Assembly (NCBI GenBank): GCA_049600855.1
Contig: JBMYQA010000081.1
Span: 1 to 21,398, forward strand
Direction: 5' to 3'
Length of the DNA stretch: 21,398 nt
DNA from: JBMYQA01 sp049600855
GTDB taxonomy: Bacteria > Bacteroidota > Bacteroidia > Cytophagales > Flammeovirgaceae
Position 1 is the first letter of the stretch. Each line of letters begins with the position of its first letter. The position numbers and the translations under genes are program-made. The notes under the pieces were generated by a model. It saw only the letters and a list, made by a program, of their open reading frames with translations. It was not told where the DNA came from and ran no database searches. Positions 1-8,485 of the stretch are shown in pieces.

Positions 1-114
1 AAGTCCTTTTTTTGCAGAATAACAAGTATTTTTTACAAAGTGAGAATTGCTGCTTATAGCCACTAAAAATTAAGTATTTTTAAGAAAGGTAAGGGGTAAG
101 AAATGTGATGTCAC

Positions 115-1593
115 TTATTTAGCAAAATAGCTTTCTACCTCTTTAGCTACTACCTGCCCCGAAATTAAAGATGGAGGAACGCCTGGGCCGGGTACGGTTA
201 ATTGACCCGTAAAATACAGGTTTTTTACTTTCTTTGATCGCATTTTAGGCTTGAAGAAGGCAGTTTGACCAAGTGTATTGGCTAAACCATAAGCATTCCC
301 TTTATAAGAATTGTAATCTTGTTTGAAGTCTGTTAAGGCGTAACTTCGTTTCAACACCACATGCTGACGAATTTGCTGGCCTGTAATGTGTTCAAAGCGC
401 TCCATAATAATGTCATAATACTTCTCGCGCATTTCGTCCGAATCTTGCAAATCTGGGGCAATAGGAATGAGAAAGAACATGTTTTCATGTCCTTCAGGAG
501 CTACAGTATCATCCGTTAATGAAGTGCTCGAAGCGTAAAATAAGGGTTTGGTAGGCCATTGAGGATTGGTGTAAATCTCTTCTGCATGCAATTCAAAGTC
601 TTCATCAAAAAACAAATTATGATGTTGAATGCCTTGCACTTTTTTGTTTAAACCAATGTAAAATAATAAGCTAGAAGGAGACATGGTACGCTTATCCCAA
701 TACGTTTTATTGTAATTGCGATACGGAGCATCTAATAACGACTGGTCGGTGTGTTCGTAATCACTTCCCGCCACTACTAAATCGGCTTCAAACTCACCTT
801 GATCGGTGATTACCCGCCTAGCGACTTTGCCATCTACTACAATTTTTTGAACAGTATGACCTAATTTAATTTGTACGCCCTGCTCTTCGGCAATACTCAC
901 CATTGCCTTAACAATCTCATTCATGCCTCCTTGCGGATACCAAGTACCCAATACCAAATCGGCATAATTCATCATGCTGTACATGGCTGGCGTATTTTGA
1001 GGAGTCGCTCCTAAGAATAAGACGGGAAACTCAAGGATTTTTATGAGTTTGGGGTTGGTGAAATATTTCCGAACATGCTTACTTAAAGATTGAAGCATCT
1101 GAATTTTGAAGCTTTCCTTAATGAGTCTAAAGTCGATAAATTCGGTAATGGAATGACTGGGGCGAAAGACATATTCACTCATGCCGACCTTGTATTTGTA
1201 TTCGGCTTGAGCTAAAAACTCCCGAAGACCTTGACTACTACCTGGCTCTAACTGCTCAAATAGGGCTTCGAGTTCATCCATGCTTGCAGGAATATCTATC
1301 GCATCATCTTTCCCAAAATACACCCGATAGCCCGGATCCAAGCGTTTGAGGTCATATAATTCACTGGTTTTCTTCCCAAATAAGGCAAAGAAATCGTCAA
1401 AGACATCAGGCATCCAATACCAGCTTGGCCCCATATCGAAACGAAAGCCATCTTTTTTCCAAATTCGAGCACGACCGCCAGCCTGATCATTCTTTTCTAA
1501 TAAAATGACTTCATGTCCTTGCTTGCCCAAAAGTGCAGCAGCCGATAAACCCGCAAACCCAGCTCCAATAACAATTACCTTTTTCTTTGCCAT
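115..1593 (-). CDS. crtI: Phytoene desaturase (CrtI family, FAD-dependent)
   Basis: This 492-residue enzyme should carry out successive desaturations of phytoene towards lycopene, the second committed step of carotenoid synthesis, at the membrane with FAD as cofactor. The N-terminus is a classic Rossmann ADP-binding motif: VIVIGAGFAGLSAA at residues 7-20, then an acidic strand end (LLEKNDQAGGRAR, 31-43). The C-terminus carries the carotene-desaturase signature (NLYFTGQLTVPGPGVPPS, about 462-480), which closes the FAD site. Length fits bacterial CrtI (about 490-500). The ATG at 1593 puts the FAD motif right at the N-terminus, as expected. It is the last gene of a minus-strand run; 91 bases separate it from the upstream TPR gene and I see no promoter of its own, so co-transcription is possible. 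In Bacteroidota crtB often follows, which would lie beyond the left edge. A related desaturase (CrtD or CrtN type) cannot be excluded. Confidence 0.85.
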   Translation of the reverse strand: MAKKKVIVIGAGFAGLSAAALLGKQGHEVILLEKNDQAGGRARIWKKDGFRFDMGPSWYWMPDVFDDFFALFGKKTSELYDLKRLDPGYRVYFGKDDAIDIPASMDELEALFEQLEPGSSQGLREFLAQAEYKYKVGMSEYVFRPSHSITEFIDFRLIKESFKIQMLQSLSKHVRKYFTNPKLIKILEFPVLFLGATPQNTPAMYSMMNYADLVLGTWYPQGGMNEIVKAMVSIAEEQGVQIKLGHTVQKIVVDGKVARRVITDQGEFEADLVVAGSDYEHTDQSLLDAPYRNYNKTYWDKRTMSPSSLLFYIGLNKKVQGIQHHNLFFDEDFELHAEEIYTNPQWPTKPLFYASSTSLTDDTVAPEGHENMFFLIPIAPDLQDSDEMREKYYDIIMERFEHITGQQIRQHVVLKRSYALTDFKQDYNSYKGNAYGLANTLGQTAFFKPKMRSKKVKNLYFTGQLTVPGPGVPPSLISGQVVAKEVESYFAK

Positions 1594-1684
1594 AATGCTT
1601 GTTCAGTCTAAAAAATAGGTTTAATCCCATATTTGTTTGAAAACCAATCATGAACTAAACCGATCTAAGGGAAAAAGGTTTAAA

Positions 1685-4084
1685 CTAATCTTGAGTGAGA
1701 TACGTTTCCCACATTTGCTCATAACGTGCTTCGAGAGTTTCTACAAAGTGCGCTGTATCAAAGAGCTTAGAAGCTTTTAAACCATGATCAAGTTGTTGTT
1801 TCAGCTGTTGAAGTCGCGATGGGTTTTGACTTAAATTCACCGCTTTTGTAATGTAATCAGCTACAGAGTGGGTAATGAGTTCATCTAAACCAATCTTGGA
1901 CAAAATACTTCCTCCGATGCGAGATGCGTAAGTATTTTTGCTCAGGGTCAGAATGGGTAATCCTGCTTGTAAAGTACCCACCGTTACTGCTCCTCCATTA
2001 AAATTAAAGGTATCTAAAAACAAATCCGCATGTCGGGTACGTTCGAGGTGTGCATCTAGTGGGACTTTATCACAGTAAATGATTCGATCTGTCGAAATGC
2101 CTCGTTTTGTCACTTCTTTAAGCAAGTTTTCTTGCACAGAAGAATTGGGTTGGGCAGTCCAAAATACGCTGTTAGGAACTTGTCGAAGGATTTCCATCCA
2201 AGCATCAAAAGAAGTAGGATCAAACTTGTAGGAAGCATTGAAGCAACAAAATACGAAAGCATCCTCAGGTAAATGCCAATCAGCACGTTGGGTCTGCTTT
2301 TCAGAAATTTTCATGGGAGAGCTCACAAATGCTTGTGGTAAATGAAGTATTTTTTCTGAATAAAAAGGCTCGAGCTCAGGAGGAATGCAATACTGGTCTG
2401 AAAAAGCATAATCAATAAAATCAGCTCCCATGGTATCCAATAAACCGATGTATTGTGCTTGGATAGGCGCGGGTTGCAAAGCCATCACCTCTGTACGGGT
2501 GTAAGAAGTATAACCACCTAAATCAATTAAAATATCAATTTGATCTTCATGGATTTGCTTAGCTGTTTTTTGGAACGACCAATTGGAAACAGGGGTAAAT
2601 ACATCGCAATGTGCTTTAATTTTTTCCTGAATCTCATCGTCTTTTACCAAAATTAATGCATAGGCATAGATTTCGAAACGATCGCGGTCGTGGTATTGGA
2701 ACATGTCTTGAATGAGCGTGCCTACAGCATGTTTTCGAAAATCGGGCGAATAGTAACCGATTCGGATTTTATCTTTTTGTTGCTTCTGAAATTGAAAGTT
2801 CAAGCTCCGTTTAATGCTTGCTACCTGCGTATTCAAATGTTTGGCAGTATGTTTTGCCGCTTTTAAGTGAAGCACAGGAGGAATGGGGAAGTAATTCAGT
2901 GTAAGAATGGGGATAAACCCGCCTGTTTTTTCTTCGAGTATCACCTGCTGATTGATGGCCTCCACCAGCATTTTTTCATCTTCTTGTCGAGTGTCCCAAT
3001 TGCATAAGCGTGCCGTCAGTAAAAGGTATTCGTAAATGGCTGCAAAATTATTGGGTTTTAATGCCTTTGCTTGTTGGAAATGGGTCAATGCCAACTGAAA
3101 ATCGTCTAAATCTTGGTAAGCTCGCCCTAAATAAATGTGATATTGATCAGATTCTGGGTTGAGCTCTAATGCTTTTTTGAAGTGACTTAATGCGTCTTCT
3201 TTCCGACCATTTTCTGATAATACTACCCCGTATTGAAAGTTTGCTTCTGCATGATTAGGATCAATCGCCAAGATTTTTTTTACATATTTAGCTACTTGTG
3301 TATAGCTTTTTACATTTCCATAAATGGAAGAAGCGAGCTCCAATAAAGTAAGGTGATTGGGATGTAATTCAAGTCCTTTTTTAACGACTTGCAAGGCTTG
3401 CACCCATTCATGATGTGCCATAAATAATTGGGTAACTTTTTCATAGGGTTGTACCCAATTGGGATTGCGTTGTAAGGCTAACTCGAAATGGGTTAAGGCT
3501 TCTTGTTTTTGTTGCCGCATAGCATAAATTGTCCCCAAGTTCAAATAGGGCTGTGGCAGTTCGGGTTTGGCTTTTACCACTTGTAAGTAATAGTTCTCAG
3601 CCTCTTCCAAGCGATTAAGGCTGCTCAATACATTGCCTAAATGATTGGCCGCATTGTAATTGGCTGGATTGATTTCCAATGCCTGCAAGAAAGCCTGTTC
3701 CGCTGCTATGAATTGCTGTGCATTTCGCAACAGTTTCCCTTTAGTCACATACACCACATCTTGCTGATCGTGCAACTCAAGCGCTTTATCTAACTGAGCT
3801 AAGCCCCGTGTTTGTTGGCCGTGTTGGTATAGAAACTCACCCCATTTCATGAGGTAATGTGGATTTTCTGGTTGTAGGTCAACTGCTTTTCCTAAATATT
3901 CTTCTGTTTTTTGCCAACGTTGTTGCTTCCATTTTAGCATCGCCAGTAAAAACCAAGCATGAGCGTAATCAGCTTTCACCTCAATGGTTTTTCGGTACAA
4001 TGCCTCTGCTTCAGCAAACTCGCCTGCTTTATAAAATTGTACGCCTTGCTGAAGCCATAAGGATAAATCGATGCGTTTTTTCAT
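1685..4084 (-). CDS. TPR protein with SPINDLY/O-GlcNAc-transferase-type C-terminal domain
   Basis: This 799-residue protein has two parts. Residues about 10-350 are a solenoid of roughly ten tetratricopeptide repeats, with the usual A/G/Y pattern and a proline at repeat ends (for example LNLGTIYAMRQQKQEALTHF at 181-200). Residues about 438-795 are a Glyco_transf_41 domain (GT41, as in OGT and SPINDLY): IRIGYYSPDFRKHAVG at 440-455, with H452 where OGT has its active-site histidine; FCCFNASYKFDP at 612-623, with K620 matching the UDP-contacting lysine; and FNGGAVTVGTLQAGLPILTL at 695-714. GT41 enzymes move a sugar from a nucleotide sugar to Ser/Thr of proteins in the cytosol; bacterial substrates are mostly unknown. 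No signal peptide or membrane segment is visible. The gene follows the TIGR03032 gene on the same strand after 130 bases. Donor sugar and target cannot be told from sequence. Confidence 0.85.
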   Translation of the reverse strand: MKKRIDLSLWLQQGVQFYKAGEFAEAEALYRKTIEVKADYAHAWFLLAMLKWKQQRWQKTEEYLGKAVDLQPENPHYLMKWGEFLYQHGQQTRGLAQLDKALELHDQQDVVYVTKGKLLRNAQQFIAAEQAFLQALEINPANYNAANHLGNVLSSLNRLEEAENYYLQVVKAKPELPQPYLNLGTIYAMRQQKQEALTHFELALQRNPNWVQPYEKVTQLFMAHHEWVQALQVVKKGLELHPNHLTLLELASSIYGNVKSYTQVAKYVKKILAIDPNHAEANFQYGVVLSENGRKEDALSHFKKALELNPESDQYHIYLGRAYQDLDDFQLALTHFQQAKALKPNNFAAIYEYLLLTARLCNWDTRQEDEKMLVEAINQQVILEEKTGGFIPILTLNYFPIPPVLHLKAAKHTAKHLNTQVASIKRSLNFQFQKQQKDKIRIGYYSPDFRKHAVGTLIQDMFQYHDRDRFEIYAYALILVKDDEIQEKIKAHCDVFTPVSNWSFQKTAKQIHEDQIDILIDLGGYTSYTRTEVMALQPAPIQAQYIGLLDTMGADFIDYAFSDQYCIPPELEPFYSEKILHLPQAFVSSPMKISEKQTQRADWHLPEDAFVFCCFNASYKFDPTSFDAWMEILRQVPNSVFWTAQPNSSVQENLLKEVTKRGISTDRIIYCDKVPLDAHLERTRHADLFLDTFNFNGGAVTVGTLQAGLPILTLSKNTYASRIGGSILSKIGLDELITHSVADYITKAVNLSQNPSRLQQLKQQLDHGLKASKLFDTAHFVETLEARYEQMWETYLTQD

Positions 4085-4140
4085 GGAAAATCAAATGGAT
4101 GTTTTGTTGAAAAGCTTGAATGATTTTAGGAGTAAATGTT

Positions 4141-4200
4141 AGAGCCTGTTTTGAAAATAGTCGCCTAAAAAAATCAAGAATACATTTCCAAACAGCCTCT
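4141..4200. repeat. Short element with imperfect terminal inverted repeats
   Basis: The gap between the TIGR03032 gene and the TPR gene holds AGAGCCTGTTT at 4141-4151 and AAACAGCCTCT at 4190-4200. These are inverted copies with one mismatch in 11, separated by 38 bases. The end sequence resembles the termini of some insertion sequences, so this may be a deletion footprint of one. It could equally be a weak hairpin. A similar right end, CAAACAGTCTCTT, occurs at 5442-5454 on the other side of the TIGR03032 gene. Confidence 0.3.
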
Positions 4201-4214
4201 TTAGACAAGCTTGT

Positions 4215-5297
4215 TTAGTGTGCTTCGTCAGAAACTCTTGCCCAATACGTGGATTCTGGAATAGATAATCCTAATTTATGATCGGGTTTCAAGGTGTTCA
4301 TAATGCCTGGACGAATCATATTAGGGATGACCTGAACATCGTAAATCTCATCTACTGAGCTTTGGTATTTGATGTCGCCAATAAATGCTCCTGTAGGCAG
4401 GTGAAATATCGCAATGCCTGCTTGGAGGGCTTTGTCGGCAATGGTGAGCTTGGCAAAGGTCGATGAGTTTTTTCGCAAGCGCGATAGTCCAACAAACACA
4501 TAATCGCCATATTTTGCCAAACCTCGAACAAAACCATCCACTTTATTGACAACCACATAGTTTCCCGTTTGCTGATCGAGTTGAATTAATTCTCCTGTAG
4601 CTGAAAGGAGTACATACAGTTTCCCATTAAATAAGCGAGGCGAATGTGGCATGGCTAAATTTTGAGCAACAAGTTCATTCGAATCGATATCCATAATAAT
4701 CCCATCAGTGGTAATGACCTCACGCCAACTTTGCTGTGTATTGCCCTGATTAAAAGCCGATACATATTTAGGTTTACCGCCTTGCATCGCCATACCATTC
4801 AAATGGCAGCGGTCTTCGGATGCTAAATCCGTGATGAAAGGAGGTTGCCATATGGGGCGAAAGTTATAGTCATCATCAATTTTAATAAGGCAAGAGAAGG
4901 AGGTATTTACCGCATATAAAGCTCCATCATCTCCATAATCTAAATCATGAATATCAATCTGACCAGTATAATAAGTCGCTCTTGGCATAAATAAGCCATC
5001 GTACGTATTGGGTTGCTTGGGATAGAATGTGGCTAATCCTGGTGAGTTGGCTAATACAATCACTTCATCTTTGGTAGCAATGGCCATTTTACTATCTTTT
5101 AGCGTAATGCCCATGGCTTTATCAAAAGTGCGCGGCAATTGCACTAAGTATTCATGGTCTTTAGGACTGATAAAAATGACTTTGCCTGCTTGGTATGTAC
5201 TAATTGCCAGCGTGCATTGCAATTGCATCAATAATTCAGGAATATTTGGGCTGTACGTACAGCTAAAAGGAGGAAGCGGTTGGGTTGTTGTTTGCAT
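4215..5297 (-). CDS. TIGR03032 family protein (DUF4915-like, unknown function)
   Basis: This 360-residue protein matches the uncharacterised TIGR03032 family as I remember it. The hallmarks are ISTYQAGK at 32-39, PRATYYTGQIDIHDL at 105-119, VNTSFSCL at 130-137, EDRCHLNGMA at 161-170, MPHSPR at 216-221, RGLA followed by VGLSRLR, and a closing VDEIYDVQVIP. The regular strand-turn pattern suggests a beta-propeller fold, which is an inference. There is no signal peptide or transmembrane stretch, so a cytosolic place is likely. It is the first gene of the minus-strand run, directly upstream of the TPR/GT41 protein. From memory, members of this family often sit beside or are fused to TPR proteins, so a joint role in protein or surface glycosylation is a fair guess, not a demonstration. 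The ATG at 5297 lies close to the conserved N-terminal motif. Confidence 0.8.
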   Translation of the reverse strand: MQTTTQPLPPFSCTYSPNIPELLMQLQCTLAISTYQAGKVIFISPKDHEYLVQLPRTFDKAMGITLKDSKMAIATKDEVIVLANSPGLATFYPKQPNTYDGLFMPRATYYTGQIDIHDLDYGDDGALYAVNTSFSCLIKIDDDYNFRPIWQPPFITDLASEDRCHLNGMAMQGGKPKYVSAFNQGNTQQSWREVITTDGIIMDIDSNELVAQNLAMPHSPRLFNGKLYVLLSATGELIQLDQQTGNYVVVNKVDGFVRGLAKYGDYVFVGLSRLRKNSSTFAKLTIADKALQAGIAIFHLPTGAFIGDIKYQSSVDEIYDVQVIPNMIRPGIMNTLKPDHKLGLSIPESTYWARVSDEAH

Positions 5298-5493
5298 AAG
5301 TTAAAGTTGTAAATCAAAGTACCAAGATACTTAGCTGAAATTATTCCACAAAATAGCTGGATGTCATAGAAGGAGATGCTACAGAGATTATTATTTTTGT
5401 TTAGGGGCTGGTTTAGCATAAACTTTGGCCTGCAAATGTCAAACAGTCTCTTGCTATTCATTAAAATTGTTTGTCAACTAAATTATTCTAGCC

Positions 5494-6333
5494 TTGGAAG
5501 AAATACTAGATGTCATTAAAAAGATATTGAATTTTAACCTCATCAGTTTCGATCATTATCAATTAACTGTATTGGGGTTAGTTATTATCATTGGCGGCTA
5601 CTTTGTGTTGTGGAAGGCGCTCAATTTATTTGCAGCTAGAATCAACAAACTCTTTTTCATCAGGGGCCGAATTGACTCGGGGCGACAGCATTCCATTGTA
5701 TTGATTGTAAAATATGCCGCGAATACCATTTTTATCCTGTTTTGCTTACAGTTAATTGGGATTAACCTTTCTTTGGTACTAACGGGTTCTGCGGCTTTAT
5801 TGGTGGGTTTAGGCTTTGGTATTCAATCGATATTTAACGATTTAGTATCGGGCGTAATTATTTTATTTGAGGGCAATGTAGACAAAGGGGATATTGTAGA
5901 TGCAGGAGGATTAGTGGGTGAAGTGGAGAAATTGGGAATTCGAACATCACATGTGCGTACCCGAGAAGGGGTGACGATTGCCGTGCCAAATTCTAAGTTT
6001 GTATCTGAAAATGTCATTAACTGGACGCATGAAGAGCAGAGTGCACGATTTATGGTAGGTGTTGGTGTGGCCTATGGGAGTGATGTACAATTGGTGAAAG
6101 AATTACTACTCAACTGTGCCAAGGAGCATCCTGATGTAGCCTCAACACCAAGTTCCTTTGTGCGTTTTGTGAACTTTGGAAATTCTTCGTTAGATTTTGA
6201 ATTGTATTTTTGGTCGGAGCACATTTGGGTAATTGAAAATATTAAAAGCGATTTACGATTTGCGATTGATGCCACATTTAGAGAACATAAGATCACCATT
6301 CCTTTTCCACAAAGAGATGTGCATATGAAATAA
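5494..6333 (+). CDS. MscS-family mechanosensitive ion channel
   Basis: This 279-residue inner-membrane channel should open under membrane tension and release small solutes on hypo-osmotic shock. Three hydrophobic segments are visible: residues about 23-46, 68-90 and 93-127. The last is the pore-lining TM3, with the glycine/alanine-rich GSAALLVGLGFGIQSIFNDL (98-117) typical of MscS. A beta domain follows (GDIVDAGGLVGEVEKLGIR, 132-150, then VPNSKF, 164-169), and then the alpha/beta cytoplasmic domain. The size is that of the minimal MscS architecture. The start is a TTG at 5494: the frame is closed by a TAA at 5479, and the first in-frame ATG lies near residue 188, inside the conserved domain, so a non-ATG start is required. 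The gene is divergent from the TIGR03032 gene across 196 bases. Confidence 0.85.
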   Translation: MEEILDVIKKILNFNLISFDHYQLTVLGLVIIIGGYFVLWKALNLFAARINKLFFIRGRIDSGRQHSIVLIVKYAANTIFILFCLQLIGINLSLVLTGSAALLVGLGFGIQSIFNDLVSGVIILFEGNVDKGDIVDAGGLVGEVEKLGIRTSHVRTREGVTIAVPNSKFVSENVINWTHEEQSARFMVGVGVAYGSDVQLVKELLLNCAKEHPDVASTPSSFVRFVNFGNSSLDFELYFWSEHIWVIENIKSDLRFAIDATFREHKITIPFPQRDVHMK

Positions 6334-6409
6334 GATACTGAAAATCAGAATAGGGGACAAAAGAGGGACATCGCAAACTGAAAATATAAATGCACTAATT
6401 TTACGAATG

Positions 6410-6450
6410 GCTTTGGAGCAATAATTGTGGAAGAGTTCCAAAGCGTTTGG
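6410..6450 (+). other. Mutually exclusive stem-loops in the leader of the cation exchanger gene
   Basis: GCTTTGGA at 6410-6417 is perfectly complementary to TCCAAAGC at 6437-6444. The right arm can instead form a smaller hairpin, CCAAA at 6438-6442 with TTTGG at 6446-6450. The two pairings exclude each other. They lie in the 274-base gap between mscS and the exchanger, upstream of a terminator-like hairpin, a layout seen in attenuators and riboswitches. I recognise no known riboswitch family, and the arrangement may be chance. Confidence 0.3.
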
Positions 6451-6498
6451 CTAAAAAATAGATGGATGCAATTTTTATGTTGTAGCTTCAGCTACTAG

Positions 6499-6531
6499 AA
6501 AGCCGATTTGTTTAATTTGAATAGGCTTTTT
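6499..6531 (+). terminator. Terminator-like hairpin after mscS / before the exchanger
   Basis: AAAGCC (6499-6504) pairs with GGCTTT (6524-6529), with a possible inner ATT/AAT extension after a G/A mismatch, followed by TT. A second small hairpin, GTAGC-TTCA-GCTAC, lies just before it at 6482-6495. It could end the mscS transcript or act as a conditional terminator in the leader of the exchanger gene. Confidence 0.45.
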
Positions 6532-6607
6532 ACTCAATTGTTAGCAAATATCTGATAAATTCATTAGGTTATAGTAACCCATCAGTAGCACTATTGATCA
6601 TCTAACT

Positions 6608-7597
6608 ATGTTGGATTACCTTCTTTTTCTTGTGGGATTTGTTTGTTTGGTAAAAGGAGCCGATTTACTGGTAGATGGCGCTTCTTCCATAGCGAAACAA
6701 TTTAATGTTTCTGATTTTATTGTTGGCCTGACCATCGTTTCTTTAGGAACTTCTATGCCTGAGTTAGTTGTCAATATTATGGCTAGTTTAAGTGGAAGTT
6801 CTGAGATTGCAATTGGAAATGTAATTGGAAGTAATATTGCCAATATTTTACTCATCTTAGGGATATCCGCAATGATTTGTCCCTTGCCCATCCAAAAAAA
6901 TACCGTCCTCTCTGAAATCCCATTTTCATTAACCGCAACCTTATTAGTAGGCTTTTTAGCAAATGCTGGATTATTTAATGAAAATGGCCAAGAATTTAGT
7001 TTAAGCCGTTTCGATGGCGGAATTTTGTTGGCTTTCTTCGCTTTATTTATGGCGTACATCTTCAATTTATCCAAAGAAAGCCGCTTAGAAGAGGCCGCAG
7101 TACCAAAAGCCGTTGTTGTTCCTGACGATGAAATTAAAACGATGCCATCATCAAAAGCCATTTTATGGATTGCCATTGGTGTGGGTGGCTTGTTTTTAGG
7201 AGGAAAATGGGTAGTGGATGGCGCTATGGTTTTTGCCAAAGAACTGGGCTTCTCTGAAACTTTTGTTGGGCTAACCATTGTAGCCGTTGGGACTTCGCTG
7301 CCCGAATTAGTGACCTCTGCCGTAGCTGCTACAAAGAAAAAAACGGATTTGGCTGTAGGGAATGTCATTGGGTCCAATATCTTTAATTTGCTCTGGATTT
7401 TGGGGATAAGCGCTTCCATTCATCCCATGCCTTTCGATGTCATTACCAATGATGATATTCTGATACTGATCGGTTCTAGTAGTTTAATTATTTTCTTTTT
7501 AGCAACAGGAAGAAAAAATACCATCGATAGATGGGAAGGAGCCATCTTCTTAATATTGTATATTGTCTATGTGGTATACCTCGTCATGCGAGGTTAA
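6608..7597 (+). CDS. CaCA-family sodium/calcium exchanger (YrbG-like)
   Basis: This 329-residue integral membrane antiporter should exchange Ca2+ (or a related cation) for Na+ and/or K+. It shows the two inverted alpha repeats of the CaCA superfamily. The first has GLTIVSLGTSMPEL at 40-53 and IGNVIGSNIANILLILG at 69-85. The second has GLTIVAVGTSLPEL at 221-234 and VGNVIGSNIFNLLWILG at 250-266. The ion-binding glutamates of the GTSxPE motifs are E52 and E233. A short polar loop at about 155-183 separates the halves, as usual for bacterial members of about 320 residues. No signal peptide beyond TM1 is expected. It heads a likely operon with the dienoyl-CoA isomerase (36-base gap) and kdsB; similar exchangers stand near KDO genes in other Gram-negatives (yrbG in E. 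coli). Ion specificity cannot be read from sequence. Confidence 0.88.
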   Translation: MLDYLLFLVGFVCLVKGADLLVDGASSIAKQFNVSDFIVGLTIVSLGTSMPELVVNIMASLSGSSEIAIGNVIGSNIANILLILGISAMICPLPIQKNTVLSEIPFSLTATLLVGFLANAGLFNENGQEFSLSRFDGGILLAFFALFMAYIFNLSKESRLEEAAVPKAVVVPDDEIKTMPSSKAILWIAIGVGGLFLGGKWVVDGAMVFAKELGFSETFVGLTIVAVGTSLPELVTSAVAATKKKTDLAVGNVIGSNIFNLLWILGISASIHPMPFDVITNDDILILIGSSSLIIFFLATGRKNTIDRWEGAIFLILYIVYVVYLVMRG

Positions 7598-7633
7598 GCC
7601 CAATTATCCTAAATTTACCTAGCCAATAACCAA

Positions 7634-8470
7634 ATGAATGACGTATCTACTCCTGTAAAGGAATACCAAACCTTACAGCTCAGCATTGAAAATAAAATTG
7701 CCCACGTTCAGTTTAATCGACCCCAAAAAGCGAATGCATTAAATAAACTCGCGTGGGAAGAGTTAAAAGATTGTTTTGAACAGTTAGACGAAACGCCTGA
7801 AGCGAGAGTAATTGTGCTCAGCGGAAATGGGAAGCATTTCTGTTCTGGAATTGACATTTCACTGCTCATGGGCATGCGTCAACAAGTAGACGATAAATGC
7901 GAAGGCCGTATGCGTGAGAAGTTGCGGAAAATGGTTTTTCACTTGCAAGCCCCCATTAACGCGATTGAAAAGTGTAGCAAACCTGTGTTAGCTGCCATAC
8001 ATGGTGGATGCATTGGTGGTGGTGTGGATATTGTAACAGCTTGCGACATGCGTTATGCCACACAGGATGCTTATTTTACCGTAAAGGAAATTGATATGGG
8101 AATGGTTGCCGATTTGGGAACATTGCAGCGTTTACCCAAACTCATTGGTGAAGGAATTGCCCGTGAAATGGCTTACACAGGTCGAAAAGTAGCTAGCGCA
8201 GAAGCCAAAGACGTTCAATTAGTCAATTCGGTGTATGCCGATAAAGAAGAAATGATGGCTAAAGTGATGGAGCTAGCTCAATTGATAGCTGCAAAATCTC
8301 CCTTATCAATCAGAGGCTCCAAAGCGGTATTGAATTATACACGAGATCATTCCGTAGAAGATGGCTTGAACTTTATTGCCACTTGGAATGCCGCAATGAT
8401 CATGTCTGATGACTTGGCTACGGCACTGCAAGCCTCTATGATGAAACAAACCCCTGAATTTAAAGATTAA
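7634..8470 (+). CDS. Crotonase-family delta(3,5)-delta(2,4)-dienoyl-CoA isomerase (ECH1-like)
   Basis: This 278-residue crotonase-fold enzyme most likely isomerises 3,5-dienoyl-CoA to 2,4-dienoyl-CoA in the breakdown of unsaturated fatty acids. The oxyanion-hole regions are HFCSGIDISLL (68-78) and CIGGGVD (126-132). The strongest sign is the set of three acidic residues of the mammalian ECH1 enzyme. Its Asp176/Glu196/Asp204 spacing (20, then 8) is reproduced exactly by D132, E152 and D160, within GGGVD, VKEID and VADLGTLQRLP. Ordinary enoyl-CoA hydratases have a different pair of glutamates, so the isomerase call is preferred. There is no targeting signal, so it should be cytosolic. The gene lies between the exchanger and kdsB, 15 bases before the latter, suggesting one transcript without an obvious functional link. 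Confidence 0.85.
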   Translation: MNDVSTPVKEYQTLQLSIENKIAHVQFNRPQKANALNKLAWEELKDCFEQLDETPEARVIVLSGNGKHFCSGIDISLLMGMRQQVDDKCEGRMREKLRKMVFHLQAPINAIEKCSKPVLAAIHGGCIGGGVDIVTACDMRYATQDAYFTVKEIDMGMVADLGTLQRLPKLIGEGIAREMAYTGRKVASAEAKDVQLVNSVYADKEEMMAKVMELAQLIAAKSPLSIRGSKAVLNYTRDHSVEDGLNFIATWNAAMIMSDDLATALQASMMKQTPEFKD

Positions 8471-8485
8471 ATCGTATTATTTTCC

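Noticed and set aside
1..114. Gene or terminator left of crtI
   Set aside because: The stretch is AT-rich without a convincing hairpin or coding frame.
6616..7419. Long open frame (267 codons) on the minus strand inside the exchanger gene
   Set aside because: It is antisense to a clear CaCA exchanger with both alpha repeats; the translated text is low-complexity Ser/Thr/Lys/Pro with no family pattern.
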